A stretch of DNA of 64,000 bases from Bordetella pseudohinzii (GTDB taxonomy: Bacteria; Pseudomonadota; Gammaproteobacteria; Burkholderiales; Burkholderiaceae_B), in the NCBI RefSeq assembly GCF_000657795.2, contig NZ_JHEP02000002.1:372001-436000 (forward strand). Reading direction: 5' to 3'. A program made the position numbers and the translations under genes. Shown in pieces: positions 12,617-21,305 of the stretch (positions within the stretch are counted from its first letter, which is position 1; the number at the start of each line of letters is the position of its first letter). Below the pieces are notes generated by a model. That model did no database searches. It worked only from the letters and a program-made list of their open reading frames with translations, and had not been told where the DNA came from.

Positions 12617-12624
12617 ACCCGCGT

Positions 12625-12665
12625 AAAAAAAATCCCCCGCGTCTATCCACGCGGGGGATTTTTTT
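12625..12665. terminator. Bidirectional intrinsic terminator, valS/trmD
   Basis: An eleven-base-pair GC-rich hairpin (arms AATCCCCCGCG and CGCGGGGGATT, eight-base loop) is flanked by an A8 run on the left and a T7 run on the right. It can therefore terminate valS (plus) and the rpsP-rimM-trmD operon (minus), which converge here. Confidence 0.93.
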
Positions 12666-12675
12666 ATCTGAAGGC

Positions 12676-13488
12676 TCAGGCGGCCGGTTTGCGGCGCCGG
12701 CGCTTGCGCGGATCGGGCGGCGGCTCCAGGCCCTGCAGCTCGGCCAGCCGGCATTCGTCGGCATGATCCAGCCAGCCCTGCTGCCGGGCGCGTTCGATAA
12801 GCTCGGGCCGCCGCGCCAGCGTCAGGCGCAATGACTGGTCCCGCCGCCAGCGCGCGATGCGGGCGTGGTGGCCGCTCATGAGCTCGGCCGGGACGGCCTG
12901 CCCCTCATAGACCTCCGGCCGCGTGTAATGCGGGCTGTCCAGCAGGCCCGACAGGGTGTCATTGAAGGAATCCTGCAGGGCGGAATCGCCGTCGCCCAGG
13001 GCGCCGGGCAAGAAGCGCACGGCCGCGTCGATCACGGCCAGCGCGGCAATCTCGCCGCCCGAGAGCACGAAGTCTCCGAGAGAGATCTCGTGCGTGACGC
13101 AGCGGTCGATGAAACGCTGGTCCAGGCCCTCATAGCGGCCGCAGACCAAGATCATGCCCGTGCCGCCCGAGATTTCCTGGGCCGCGGCCTGGTCGTAGCG
13201 CCGGCCCACCGGCGAGAGCAGCACCACCGGCGCCGGCGCCAGGCCCTGCGCCCGCCGCCCCGCCTGCGCGGCATGGACCGCCGCCTCCAGCGGCGCGGCC
13301 ATCATCACCATCCCCGGCCCGCCGCCATAGGGGCGGTCGTCCACCGTGCGGTGCACGTCGGCGGTGAAATCCCGCGGGTTCCAGGCCTGGAGCGACCACA
13401 AGCCCTGCGCATGGGCGCGGCCCGTGACGCCGAGATCGCGCACCACCCCGAACATTTCGGGAAACAGGGTGATGACGTCGATACGCAT
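12676..13488 (-). CDS. trmD: tRNA (guanine-N1)-methyltransferase TrmD
   Basis: A 270-residue SPOUT methyltransferase making m1G37 in tRNAs reading CNN codons. The trefoil-knot SAM site is visible as [34 protein letters not shown] and [11 protein letters not shown]. The C terminus carries a basic tail ([10 protein letters not shown]) longer than in E. coli. The ATG at 13488 overlaps the rimM stop by one base (TGATG), so coupling is likely, and the first residues [13 protein letters not shown] match the family start. Last gene of the rpsP-rimM-trmD operon; rplS is not immediately downstream. Confidence 0.97.
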   Translation of the reverse strand: MRIDVITLFPEMFGVVRDLGVTGRAHAQGLWSLQAWNPRDFTADVHRTVDDRPYGGGPGMVMMAAPLEAAVHAAQAGRRAQGLAPAPVVLLSPVGRRYDQAAAQEISGGTGMILVCGRYEGLDQRFIDRCVTHEISLGDFVLSGGEIAALAVIDAAVRFLPGALGDGDSALQDSFNDTLSGLLDSPHYTRPEVYEGQAVPAELMSGHHARIARWRRDQSLRLTLARRPELIERARQQGWLDHADECRLAELQGLEPPPDPRKRRRRKPAA

Positions 13489-14081
13489 CAGTCTTCCAGC
13501 GGCCAATCGCTGTCGATACGGCGCGCCGCGAGATCCACGGCGTGGATGTGCGCGCGCACGAAGGGCACCAGCATCTCGCGCGGGCGCCCCTTGGCGTCCA
13601 GCAAAGGCTGGCCATCCGCGTCCTGGCAAACGACGCGCAAGATGGCATGGGCCGCGTTTTCGAACACCTCTGCGACCACGCCCAGGCGCCGGTCCGCTCC
13701 CTCGGCGTTGCTGTGGAAGGCGCAACCGATCAGGTCGACCCAGTAGTACTCGTCGTCGGCGGCTTTCGGGAAGGCCGCGCGCGGCACCCATACCGAGGCG
13801 CCCTTGAGCGCTTCGGCCTGATCGCGATCCGCGACCCCCTCCAGCTGCGCGACCGCGCTGGCGCCATGCACGCGGCATTGCTGCACGGCATAGGCGCGCG
13901 GCGCGGGGCTTGCCCGGCCGGCAGGCACGGGCATCGCCAGCCACCACCGCGGCACCGCGCGCAACACATCAGCCTGGGCCGAGTGCGGCTGGACCTTGAT
14001 CCACCCCTTGACCCCGTAAGCCGACGCCACGCGGCCCAGCTCCACCAGGTCGTCAGGCAGCGAGTCCGCATGTTTGGACAT
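13488..14081 (-). CDS. rimM: Ribosome maturation factor RimM
   Basis: A 197-residue RimM, the 16S rRNA processing factor that binds ribosomal protein S19 during 30S head maturation. The N-terminal beta-barrel begins with [21 protein letters not shown] (12-32), and the C-terminal PRC-barrel includes [12 protein letters not shown] and [19 protein letters not shown]. It is joined to trmD by a one-base TGATG overlap, but separated from rpsP by an unusually long 314-base spacer. Confidence 0.96.
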   Translation of the reverse strand: MSKHADSLPDDLVELGRVASAYGVKGWIKVQPHSAQADVLRAVPRWWLAMPVPAGRASPAPRAYAVQQCRVHGASAVAQLEGVADRDQAEALKGASVWVPRAAFPKAADDEYYWVDLIGCAFHSNAEGADRRLGVVAEVFENAAHAILRVVCQDADGQPLLDAKGRPREMLVPFVRAHIHAVDLAARRIDSDWPLED

Positions 14082-14395
14082 GAGCAGATCCCAGAAATCA
14101 GTGTTCCACGCCCAAGCGCCCTGCCCGATGGCAAGGCGCGGCGTTTTTTTGCAAGCGGCAAAGAAGACAAAGCCACGCGCAAGGCGTGGCCGAGTCTACA
14201 GCGCTGGAAACGACATCAGCCCACATGGGAACCATGCCCTCGCAATGACAGCGGACACCGAAGGGCCAGGCCCTCGGGCGACACCCGCGCAGCGGCCAGC
14301 GCTATATCGCGTCACCGGGACCGGCAGGCTGGCGCCCGCCCTGCCCGGCTCATGGCCTGCCCTGGCCCGCGGGCCGGACAAGCCAGGCTCCAGGC
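14082..14395 (-). other. Long rpsP-rimM spacer with two hairpins
   Basis: This 314-base spacer within a normally tight operon holds no convincing gene; the short frame at 14196-14381 lacks family features. Two hairpins stand out. One at 14172-14190 (listed separately) resembles an attenuator in the direction of transcription. The second, 14116-14139, has a ten-pair stem with a four-base loop; it is followed on the plus strand by a T7 run (14144-14150), so in the minus direction the U-tract is on the wrong side. Confidence 0.5.
14159..14190 (-). terminator. Attenuator-like hairpin between rpsP and rimM
   Basis: Read on the minus strand, a perfect seven-pair stem GCCACGC/GCGTGGC with a five-base loop (14172-14190) is followed at once by the pyrimidine-rich TTTGTCTTCTTTG. 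The tail is interrupted, so termination may be partial. Position between rpsP and rimM would let ribosomal protein S16 be made in excess over RimM and TrmD. Confidence 0.5.
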
Positions 14396-14656
14396 TTAGG
14401 CAGCCGCGGAAACCTTGGCCGAGTATTCCTTGACCAGACGCTCGACAGCAGGCGACAGCTGGGCGCCGTTGTCAGCCCAGTACTTGACGCGGTCCAGCGC
14501 GATGCGCAGGTTTTCCGAGCCATCGCCGCCGACCGGGTTGTAGAAACCCACGCGCTCAACGAAACGGCCGTCGCGGCGATTGCGCGAGTCGGTAGCCACC
14601 AGATTGTAAAACGGACGCTTCTTCGAGCCGCCACGGGCCAGACGAATCACCACCAT
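14396..14656 (-). CDS. rpsP: 30S ribosomal protein S16
   Basis: An 86-residue ribosomal protein S16, a primary-to-secondary binder of the 16S rRNA 5-prime domain. The N terminus [17 protein letters not shown] and the VERVGFYNP segment (34-42) are the family signature, and length is standard. AAGGGA serves as ribosome site. It is the first gene of rpsP-rimM-trmD, preceded by a good sigma-70 promoter at 14692-14721. Confidence 0.98.
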   Translation of the reverse strand: MVVIRLARGGSKKRPFYNLVATDSRNRRDGRFVERVGFYNPVGGDGSENLRIALDRVKYWADNGAQLSPAVERLVKEYSAKVSAAA

Positions 14657-14960
14657 AGGTAATCCCTTGAATTAGATGTGAAAAACGGGAAATTCTAGCA
14701 TCCAACCAGCGCCCCTGGCAAATAGCCTGCCGTTTTTTACCGACACACCCTGTCCGGGTGAGGCCGCAAGCTGCCGAAAAGGCCGGCCCAGCGTATGCTG
14801 AAGCGGCGCAATCAATCGGGGTCGGAAAGCGGATGCATCCTGTACCGGCCCATAAGACCCTGGCCGGTTGTGCAACGAGCCGGCGCATGCGCCAGTGCTC
14901 GGCAAGGCGAAGCATACACCCTCTCGGTCCTCTACCGCATCTCGCAAGGAGATCTTGGTC
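14657..14960. other. Divergent intergenic region rpsP / secreted protein
   Basis: These 304 bases lie between rpsP (minus) and the secreted-protein gene (plus). They hold the rpsP promoter (14692-14721), a small hairpin CACCC/GGGTG at 14747-14761, and the leader of the plus-strand gene ending in AAGGAGA (about 14946-14952). I see no gene and no clear -35/-10 pair for the plus-strand gene. Confidence 0.5.
14692..14721 (-). promoter_or_regulatory. Probable sigma-70 promoter of rpsP operon
   Basis: On the minus strand TTGCCA (14716-14721) and TAGAAT (14692-14697) are separated by 18 bases, a near-consensus housekeeping promoter, ending about 35 bases before the rpsP ATG. TG precedes the -10 by one base (TGCTAGAAT), giving an extended -10. 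Confidence 0.72.
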
Positions 14961-15569
14961 ATGAAAGTCCGCAAGTTGCTTGCCCTGGCACCCCGCGCAC
15001 GCGCAGCCGCCCTACTGGCGGCGACGCTGGCGCTCTCCACCCCTTTTCTTGCGCCCGCCGCGCAGGCGCGCGTCGTCGACGCCGCCCTGGTCACGGCCAC
15101 CGGCAAAGTCACGGCGGTGGATCCCTCCAACCGCACACTGACCGTCGTCGGCCCCAGCGGCGAAGCCGTCCCCCTGCAAGCCGGCCCGAAAGTCCGCAAC
15201 TTCGATCGCATCAAGGTCGGCGACATCGTGCGGATCAGCTATTACGAGTCGCTGGACATCGCCACCCGGCCCAAGGGTAGCGGCATCCCCGAGGTCCGCA
15301 CCGAAACCGCGCAGACCCGCGCCCAGCCTGGCCAGATGCCCCAGGGCGGCTCCGGCGTGCAGACCACGATCACCGCCGAGATCTGGCATATCAGCCGCAA
15401 CAGCAATACCGTCATCCTGCAGGGACCCAGCGGCGGCCGGCAGACGGTGGTGGTGCGGGATCCGCAAGCCATCAAGAAGCTGGCCACACTGAAAGAAGGC
15501 GATCTGGTGGACTTCACCTTCACCCGGGCCATGGCGGGCGCCGTGATCGCGCCGGCCAAAAAACCCTGA
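14961..15569 (+). CDS. Secreted protein of unknown function with internal duplication
   Basis: A 202-residue protein with a clear Sec signal peptide (basic MKVRK, hydrophobic 16-33, probable cleavage after AQA at 34-36). The mature part contains two related blocks of about 50 residues: 44-95 and 137-188. Each reads as a valine/isoleucine strand, an asparagine-containing turn, TVxxxGPSG, a second strand, and a GDxVxxxxT/Y end, consistent with duplicated small beta-barrel units. They are joined by a low-complexity T/Q/P/G linker (111-134). AAGGAGA 8 bases before the ATG fixes the start. A bidirectional terminator follows. I do not recognise a function; periplasmic location is inferred. Confidence 0.85.
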   Translation: MKVRKLLALAPRARAAALLAATLALSTPFLAPAAQARVVDAALVTATGKVTAVDPSNRTLTVVGPSGEAVPLQAGPKVRNFDRIKVGDIVRISYYESLDIATRPKGSGIPEVRTETAQTRAQPGQMPQGGSGVQTTITAEIWHISRNSNTVILQGPSGGRQTVVVRDPQAIKKLATLKEGDLVDFTFTRAMAGAVIAPAKKP

Positions 15570-15583
15570 GCGGCGGCCGCGCA

Positions 15584-15617
15584 GCAAAAAGGCAGCCCCG
15601 AGGGGCTGCCTTTTTGC
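15584..15617. terminator. Bidirectional intrinsic terminator
   Basis: A long perfect hairpin with arms GCAAAAAGGCAGCCCC and GGGGCTGCCTTTTTGC around a GA loop lies 14 bases after the secreted-protein stop and just after the tusA-like stop on the other strand. Both sides carry five A/T tracts, so it can serve both convergent genes. Confidence 0.93.
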
Positions 15618-15631
15618 GTGGGGCGGGCGGT

Positions 15632-15883
15632 TCAGCGCCGCCGCAGATAGTGCTCGATGCGATCGGCCTGGGCCACCTGCGCCAACAGGGCGTTGCCGCT
15701 TTGCTGGCAGAAGGCCTGGAAATCGCGCTCGGCCTTGGGATCGGTGGTGATGACCCGCAAGACCTGCCCGCTTGCCAGCTGCGCCAAGGCCTTCTTGGCG
15801 CGCAGGATGGGCAGCGGGCAGCTCAGCCCGCTGGCATCGACTTCCAGCTCGAAGGCCGGCAGGCCGGTATCAGAGCCGCTCAT
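15632..15883 (-). CDS. TusA-family sulfur-carrier-like protein
   Basis: An 83-residue TusA/SirA-family protein. The signature CPLP sits at C22-P25 in [17 protein letters not shown], followed by the helix and the [14 protein letters not shown] segment typical of the fold. TusA carries persulfide sulfur for tRNA 2-thiouridine or other sulfur transfer; which partner is used here cannot be read from sequence. The ATG lies 14 bases inside the 3-prime end of alaS, so the two are cotranscribed and translation is probably coupled. Confidence 0.9.
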   Translation of the reverse strand: MSGSDTGLPAFELEVDASGLSCPLPILRAKKALAQLASGQVLRVITTDPKAERDFQAFCQQSGNALLAQVAQADRIEHYLRRR

Positions 15884-18491
15884 TGACCCAACCCTGGACG
15901 CTGGCGATGGCCGCCGGCAGGGCCGCGGCATCGGTGCCGCCGCCCATGGCCATGTCGGGACGGCCGCCGCCCTTGCCGCCGACCTGGCCGGCGACAAAGC
16001 CCACCAGATCCCCCGCCTTGACCTTGCCGGTCAGATCGGCGGTCACGCCGCCCACCAGGCTGATCTTGCCGTCGGCGCTGGCGGCCAGCAGCACGATGGC
16101 CGACTTGAGCTTGTCCTTCAGGTTGTCGACCATGCCGCGCAAGGCCTTGGGATCGACGCCGGCGATGGTCGCGGCCAGCACCTTGACGCCCTTGATCTCG
16201 ACCGTGCCCTTGTCCGCCAGATCGTTGCCGGCGCTGGCGGCCAGTTTGGAGCGGGCCTGCTCCAGCTCTTTTTCAAGCGCCTTGACCTGGTCCTGGACCT
16301 GGGCGATGCGATCGGGCAGCTCGGCGGCGGGGGCGCGCAACACGCCGGCGGCACGCTGCAGCAGCGCGCTCTGGTCCTGGACCCAGACCAGGGCGTTGTC
16401 GCCGGTGATGGCCTCGACGCGGCGCACGCCGGCGGCGACACCGCTTTCGGAAACGATCTTGAACAAGCCGATGTCGCCAGTGCGGGCGACGTGGGTGCCG
16501 CCGCACAGCTCGCGCGAGAAACCGATGTCCAGCACGCGCACGGTATCGCCGTACTTCTCGCCGAACAAGGCCATGGCGCCGCCCTTGACCGCATCGTCGT
16601 AAGCCATGACGCGCGCCTGTGCCGGCTGGTTGGCCAGGACCTCGGCGTTGACGATGGCTTCCACGCGGGCGATCTGCTCGGCCGTCATGGGGGCATCGTG
16701 GGCGAAGTCGAAGCGGGTCTTGTCGGGATCGACCAGCGAGCCGCGCTGTTGGACGTGCGAACCCAGGACATCGCGCAAGGCCTTGTGCATCAAGTGCGTG
16801 GCCGAGTGGTTGCGCACCGTGCGCGCGCGGCGCACCGCGTCCACGCGGGCCAGCAGGCTGTCGCCGACCTTGAGCGTGCCCTCTTCCAGCACGCCATGGT
16901 GGCCGAAGACGCCCGCCTGGATCTTCAGCGTGTCGGCCACGGCGAAGCGCAGGCCATCGGCCTGCAGCAGGCCGGTGTCGCCCACCTGGCCGCCGGATTC
17001 GGCATAGAAAGGCGTGGCGTCAAGCACCACGACCGCCTGCTGCCCGGCCTTGACGGCATCGACCTGGGTGCCGTCCACGTAGAGCGCGGTCACCTTGACG
17101 TCGCTGAGTTCGAGCTGTTCATAGCCTTCGAAGCGGGTTTGCGCCCCCTCGTAGCTCAGGCCTTCGGCCATCTTGAACTTGCCGGCCGCGCGCGCCTGGT
17201 CGCGCTGGCGCTCCATGGCGGACTCGAAGCCCGGCATGTCGATCTCGACCTCGCGCTCGCGACAGATGTCGGCGGTCAGGTCGACCGGAAAGCCATAGGT
17301 GTCATACAGCGTGAAAAGCGTGTTGCCATCGAGCTGGCCGCCCTTGGGCACCTGGGCCAGCGCGACGTCCAGGATCTTCATGCCATGCTCGAGCGTCTCG
17401 CCGAAGCGTTCTTCTTCCTGCTTGAGGACCTGGGCCACGCGCTCGGCGGTCTTGGCGAGCTCGGGATAGGCCTCGCCCATCTCGGCCACCAGGTCGGGAA
17501 CCAGGCGATAGAAGAAAGGCTTGGTCTGACCCAGCTTGTAGCCATGCCGCAGCGCGCGGCGCACGATGCGGCGCAGCACATAGCCGCGGCCTTCGTTGCT
17601 GGGGATGACGCCGTCGACGATCAGGAAGGCGCAGGCGCGGATATGGTCGGCGATGACCTTCAGCGAGTTGTCTTCGAGATTCTTGGTGCCGGTTTCACGG
17701 GCGGCGGCGGCGATCAGCTTCTGGAACAGGTCGATTTCATAGTTGGAGTGCACGCCCTGCAGCACGGCCGCGATGCGCTCCAGGCCCATGCCGGTATCCA
17801 CGCAGGGCTTGGGCAGGCGCGTCATGTTGCCGGCCGCATCGCGCTCGAACTGCATGAACACGAGGTTCCAGATTTCGATATAGCGGTCGCCGTCTTCTTC
17901 GGGCGATCCCGGGGGGCCGCCCCAGATCTCCGGACCGTGGTCGTAGAAGATTTCCGTACACGGGCCGCAGGGGCCGGTATCGCCCATCTGCCAGAAGTTG
18001 TCCGAGGCGTAGCGGGCGCCCTTGTTGTCGCCGATGCGGATAATGCGCTCGGTCGGCACGCCGACTTCCTTGGCCCAGATATCGTAGGCCTCGTCATCCT
18101 CCTGGTAGACCGTCACCCAGAGTTTTTCGACCGGCAGCTTGTAGACCGTGGTGAGCAATTCCCAGGCGAAGCGGATGGCGTCCTGCTTGAAATAATCGCC
18201 AAAGCTGAAATTGCCCAGCATCTCGAAAAAGGTATGGTGCCGGGCGGTGTAGCCGACATTTTCCAGATCGTTATGCTTGCCCCCGGCGCGCACGCTGCGC
18301 TGCGACGAGGTGGCGCGTGAATAGGGACGCTTTTCCTTGCCGGTGAAGACGTCCTTGAACTGCACCATCCCGGAGTTGGTAAAGAGCAGCGTGGGGTCGT
18401 TACCCGGCACCAGCGAAGAGGACGGCACAATGGTGTGTCCCTTGGACTGGAAGAATTGCAGGAACTTCTGGCGAATCTCGGAGGATTTCAT
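15870..18491 (-). CDS. alaS: Alanyl-tRNA synthetase
   Basis: An 873-residue class II alanyl-tRNA synthetase. It begins [19 protein letters not shown], as in the family, with motif 1/2 around [12 protein letters not shown] and [18 protein letters not shown]. The editing domain shows HSATHLMH (about 561-568) and CGGTH (about 663-667), which bind zinc and deacylate mischarged tRNA. The C terminus has a coiled coil and a DHHA1-type domain ([15 protein letters not shown]). Length matches E. coli (876). A TATAAT promoter lies just upstream, inside the gap after pilV. Confidence 0.98.
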   Translation of the reverse strand: MKSSEIRQKFLQFFQSKGHTIVPSSSLVPGNDPTLLFTNSGMVQFKDVFTGKEKRPYSRATSSQRSVRAGGKHNDLENVGYTARHHTFFEMLGNFSFGDYFKQDAIRFAWELLTTVYKLPVEKLWVTVYQEDDEAYDIWAKEVGVPTERIIRIGDNKGARYASDNFWQMGDTGPCGPCTEIFYDHGPEIWGGPPGSPEEDGDRYIEIWNLVFMQFERDAAGNMTRLPKPCVDTGMGLERIAAVLQGVHSNYEIDLFQKLIAAAARETGTKNLEDNSLKVIADHIRACAFLIVDGVIPSNEGRGYVLRRIVRRALRHGYKLGQTKPFFYRLVPDLVAEMGEAYPELAKTAERVAQVLKQEEERFGETLEHGMKILDVALAQVPKGGQLDGNTLFTLYDTYGFPVDLTADICREREVEIDMPGFESAMERQRDQARAAGKFKMAEGLSYEGAQTRFEGYEQLELSDVKVTALYVDGTQVDAVKAGQQAVVVLDATPFYAESGGQVGDTGLLQADGLRFAVADTLKIQAGVFGHHGVLEEGTLKVGDSLLARVDAVRRARTVRNHSATHLMHKALRDVLGSHVQQRGSLVDPDKTRFDFAHDAPMTAEQIARVEAIVNAEVLANQPAQARVMAYDDAVKGGAMALFGEKYGDTVRVLDIGFSRELCGGTHVARTGDIGLFKIVSESGVAAGVRRVEAITGDNALVWVQDQSALLQRAAGVLRAPAAELPDRIAQVQDQVKALEKELEQARSKLAASAGNDLADKGTVEIKGVKVLAATIAGVDPKALRGMVDNLKDKLKSAIVLLAASADGKISLVGGVTADLTGKVKAGDLVGFVAGQVGGKGGGRPDMAMGGGTDAAALPAAIASVQGWVNERL

Positions 18492-18523
18492 CGTGGATGA
18501 ATCGGGATTTTGGCGAATCTTTG

Positions 18524-18552
18524 ATTATAGAGGGTAGGCGGCCCCTTGCCAG
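18524..18552 (-). promoter_or_regulatory. Probable sigma-70 promoter of alaS
   Basis: On the minus strand CTGGCA (18547-18552) and a perfect TATAAT (18524-18529) are separated by 17 bases. The -10 lies 32 bases upstream of the alaS ATG, in the 83-base gap after pilV, so alaS need not depend on the pil operon. Confidence 0.78.
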
Positions 18553-18574
18553 GAAAGCCCTCCCGCGGGCCGGC

Positions 18575-19600
18575 TCAAGGCCCGCCCTCCGACGGGCGGA
18601 CGCAGACAAAACCCGTGGTCCAACCCTCGGTCTGCGTCCATTTGCCGCCATACGACACCGGGACCGCCGCAAAACCCGGCGGGCAGGCGCAGGCGCCGGA
18701 CATCGGGTTGACCATGGACTGGCCGGTGTGCAGCCCGCAGCCCGTGCGGTTGTTGTAGCCATAGGCGCCCCCGAAGCTGCCTTCCGCGGGCCGCCAGCGG
18801 CCGCGGTGGCATTGCAAGAGCTCGCCCTGGTCGCCTTGCGCCAGGGCGCCCGCCTCTTCGGGCGCGCAGGCGCGGCCCAGCACACGCCGGGCGCCGGCGC
18901 GCAAATACTCGCCCGCGCTCAGGCGCTGACCCGCCTGGATGGAGCCCGCCACGGTCAAGCCCGCCCTCAGCCGAGGGTCCCGGTCGTCGCCGACCCGCAC
19001 ATAGCGGGGATCCAGCCCGCCATGCGTCCCCGCCCATCCGACGGGGGTGCCCAAGGGCAAGGCCGTCATCCCGGGACGGGGAGGATTGGGATAGTGGAAC
19101 TGCGCGCCCTGGAGCTGCGGCCTCGCATATCCGCCCGCCGCGCCCATGGGCTGCAGCAGCGGCGCAAGCCGCATGAGATCGGCCTGCCCGCCGCGCGTGC
19201 GCAGGGCCTGGTCGGCCATGACCAGGGCATCCACGCGGCATGGCTCGCCCGGGCAGCCGCCATCGGGCAGCACGGCCAGGCGCACGCCAAAGCCCAGGGG
19301 CGCTCGCGCCGGAAAGCCCTTGGGCAACAGCCCTTGCCGCACCAGCTCGGCCAGCGTCGGCGCGGCCGGATCGGCAAAAGCGCCGGTCCGCGCCTGGCCC
19401 GTCGCCCAGCCCCCGAGGTCGCGGGCCAGGGCTTGTTCCAAAGCCAGCCGTATCTGTTCCATCCACTGCCCGCTGGCGCGCGCGGCCAGCTCCTCGGTCT
19501 GGCGAGCCCATTGCCCCGCCGCCAGCACCGCCAGCAACAGGCCGATGCTCATCGCCACGACCAGTTCAAGCAGGGCGAACCCGCGTTGCCGGCGCCTCAT
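18575..19600 (-). CDS. pilV: Type IVb minor pilin / adhesin PilV
   Basis: A 341-residue type IVb minor pilin like PilV of R64-type thin pili, which sits at the pilus tip and recognises recipient surfaces. It has a short prepilin leader MRRRQRG cleaved before F8 (FALLELVVAMSIGLLL), with glutamate at mature position 5. The C-terminal part is cysteine- and aromatic-rich (GACACPPGF, YGGKWTQTEGWTTGFVC), as in PilV tips. The ATG overlaps the pilS stop by 4 bases. No shufflon: the C-terminal end is followed by alaS, with no recombinase or inverted silent segments. Base usage matches neighbours. Confidence 0.88.
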   Translation of the reverse strand: MRRRQRGFALLELVVAMSIGLLLAVLAAGQWARQTEELAARASGQWMEQIRLALEQALARDLGGWATGQARTGAFADPAAPTLAELVRQGLLPKGFPARAPLGFGVRLAVLPDGGCPGEPCRVDALVMADQALRTRGGQADLMRLAPLLQPMGAAGGYARPQLQGAQFHYPNPPRPGMTALPLGTPVGWAGTHGGLDPRYVRVGDDRDPRLRAGLTVAGSIQAGQRLSAGEYLRAGARRVLGRACAPEEAGALAQGDQGELLQCHRGRWRPAEGSFGGAYGYNNRTGCGLHTGQSMVNPMSGACACPPGFAAVPVSYGGKWTQTEGWTTGFVCVRPSEGGP

Positions 19601-20181
19601 GGGAAGGTGAAGACAAAGGTGTTGCGCGCGGCGCATTGCGCCGAGGCGCGCGGGCCGTCATAAGCCTGCACGGGGCTGGCATCGGCGTTCTTGACCAGCA
19701 CCGCCGCGCCTTTGCCCTGCACGCTGACGCGCGACGCCAGGCCTTGCATGGCCGCCGCCAGGCCAGGGCAGGCGGCCGCGTGCACGCGATCCAGCGTCAG
19801 GGTGAAGGCCGAACCCGCCGCCTCGCCAGGCCGCGCGGCGCTGGCCAGGGCGATGCCGCCCTCGCCCAGGCCGTGGCGCACCGTCGCGGCCGCCCCTTGC
19901 CCGGAGACGGACAGCACGCCCGATTCGCGCATGGCCTCGGCAAGGAAAGCGGTGTTCATGCCCGCATAGGGCGCGGGGCCGCCCATCCCGGCGATACGCG
20001 CCCGCACCACGAAACGCTGCAATTCCTCGGCCAGCCGGGGCACCCGGCTTTCGACCACATAAGCCTCGATGGCCGGCACGCCGCTCACCGCCACGATGAG
20101 CAGAATGGCCGCCACGATCGAGATTTCTATCAGGGAAAAACCCTGCTGCCGCGCCCCGCGGGGCCGCAAAACATGGCGCAT
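19597..20181 (-). CDS. pilS: Type IVb major prepilin PilS
   Basis: A 194-residue type IVb major pilin. The 14-residue leader ends in G14 before F15, giving mature FSLIEISIVAAILLIV with glutamate at position 5. The C-terminal domain has two cysteines (C138, C183), able to form the disulfide-bounded D-region. Length and architecture match PilS of R64. GGGAGG lies about 8 bases before the ATG, the strongest ribosome site in the operon, as expected for the major subunit. It is 23 bases after pilR and overlaps pilV by 4 bases. Confidence 0.9.
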   Translation of the reverse strand: MRHVLRPRGARQQGFSLIEISIVAAILLIVAVSGVPAIEAYVVESRVPRLAEELQRFVVRARIAGMGGPAPYAGMNTAFLAEAMRESGVLSVSGQGAAATVRHGLGEGGIALASAARPGEAAGSAFTLTLDRVHAAACPGLAAAMQGLASRVSVQGKGAAVLVKNADASPVQAYDGPRASAQCAARNTFVFTFP

Positions 20182-20204
20182 GAACCAACCTCCCAAAAAA
20201 TGCG

Positions 20205-21305
20205 TCAATGCGCGGAATAAAAATGCGTCAGGCCACGCCTGAGCTCGTCGATGACGGCGTAATGCCAGAACACCAGCGCCAGCATGGCCGCCACCGTGGA
20301 CAACAACAGCAACCAGCGCCAGAGCAAGGCCTGGGCGGCCAGGCGCGGCAGCCAGGCCTGCTCGACCCGCTCGCGTGCGCGCGACAGCCCGGCCTCTATC
20401 CCGTGAGCGGCCATCATGTCGCTCATGAACCACCAAAGCTCCCGGTCCAGCAGGCCGGTATCGAAAGTGGACGCCCCCACTTCGCCGCCATCGATGCGCG
20501 CGAGCATCTGCGCGATGTGCGCGGCCAGCCATGGCATGGCGTAATGCCGCAAGGCCATCAATGCCATCCGCAGGCGCGCGTCGATGCTGCCGCTGTCGCG
20601 GATGAGGACTTCAAGCAGGCTCAGAAAGCGGATGGCCTGGGCGTCACGGTAGAGGCGCCAAGGGCCGATGCCATCGCAGTAGCCGCGCCATGGCCCATGC
20701 CAATGCCCCAGGGACCAGACCCACAATGACAAGCCGCCGGCCGCCGCCAGGGCCGACAAGGGCCCCGCCCACGCCACATGCGCGGCAAAGCCGAACAGCG
20801 CGCGCGTTTGCGGACCATGGTGCTCGATGGGCAGGCCGCCAAACACCTGCGCCAGGCGCGGCACCGTGAACAAGGGCATGGCCCACAGGGTGCAGACCAG
20901 GACAGCCAGCGCCAAGGCCGCGGTCCGCAGGCTGGCGCCCAGCTGCCGCCTGGCGGCATCGGCAAGGCGGCAGGCCTGGGCCAGATCGTGCAGCCCCTGG
21001 GCCAGGGCCGCGCTGCCGGCCGCCTGCGCCGTGGCCAGCATGAGGCAATCCTGGGCGGGCGCCACGCCGGCCCACAGGGCGGCGAGATCGCCGCCATGGG
21101 TGCCGCTGGCCCTGGCCCAGCGCGCGGCCAGCCTGCCGCGCCAATGCGCCGTCCCATAGCGGGCGGCATCCCGGGCGAAGACCTCGCGCAAGGCGATGCG
21201 GCCGTCGCTGGCCCGCAGCAAAGCGCCCAGATAGGCGTAATAGTCGGCGCGCGCGCGCTGGAAGCGCCAGGCATCAAGACGCAGAAGCCACCAGGACTCA
21301 CGCAT
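20205..21305 (-). CDS. pilR: Type IVb pilus inner-membrane protein PilR
   Basis: A 366-residue GspF/PilR-family polytopic protein, the inner-membrane platform of the pilus machine. Three hydrophobic segments are seen at about 125-147, 175-200 and 328-350, with cytoplasmic domains before and between them. The usual GspF halves are recognisable, though divergent. The ATG at 21305 lies 8 bases inside the end of pilQ, and a longer upstream frame is just the shadow of that gene. Confidence 0.9.
   Translation of the reverse strand: MRESWWLLRLDAWRFQRARADYYAYLGALLRASDGRIALREVFARDAARYGTAHWRGRLAARWARASGTHGGDLAALWAGVAPAQDCLMLATAQAAGSAALAQGLHDLAQACRLADAARRQLGASLRTAALALAVLVCTLWAMPLFTVPRLAQVFGGLPIEHHGPQTRALFGFAAHVAWAGPLSALAAAGGLSLWVWSLGHWHGPWRGYCDGIGPWRLYRDAQAIRFLSLLEVLIRDSGSIDARLRMALMALRHYAMPWLAAHIAQMLARIDGGEVGASTFDTGLLDRELWWFMSDMMAAHGIEAGLSRARERVEQAWLPRLAAQALLWRWLLLLSTVAAMLALVFWHYAVIDELRRGLTHFYSAH

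Noticed and set aside
14196-14381. 61-codon minus-strand frame in the rpsP-rimM spacer
   Set aside because: No ribosome site, Arg/Gly/Pro-rich composition typical of non-coding GC-rich DNA.
15657-18320. Very long open frame (887 codons) on the plus strand opposite alaS
   Set aside because: Antisense shadow of alaS; high GC content keeps stop codons rare. The translation has low complexity and no family features.
18540-18600. GC-rich hairpin after pilV considered as pil operon terminator
   Set aside because: A GGGCC/GGCCC stem exists but no U-tract follows; the region rather holds the alaS promoter.
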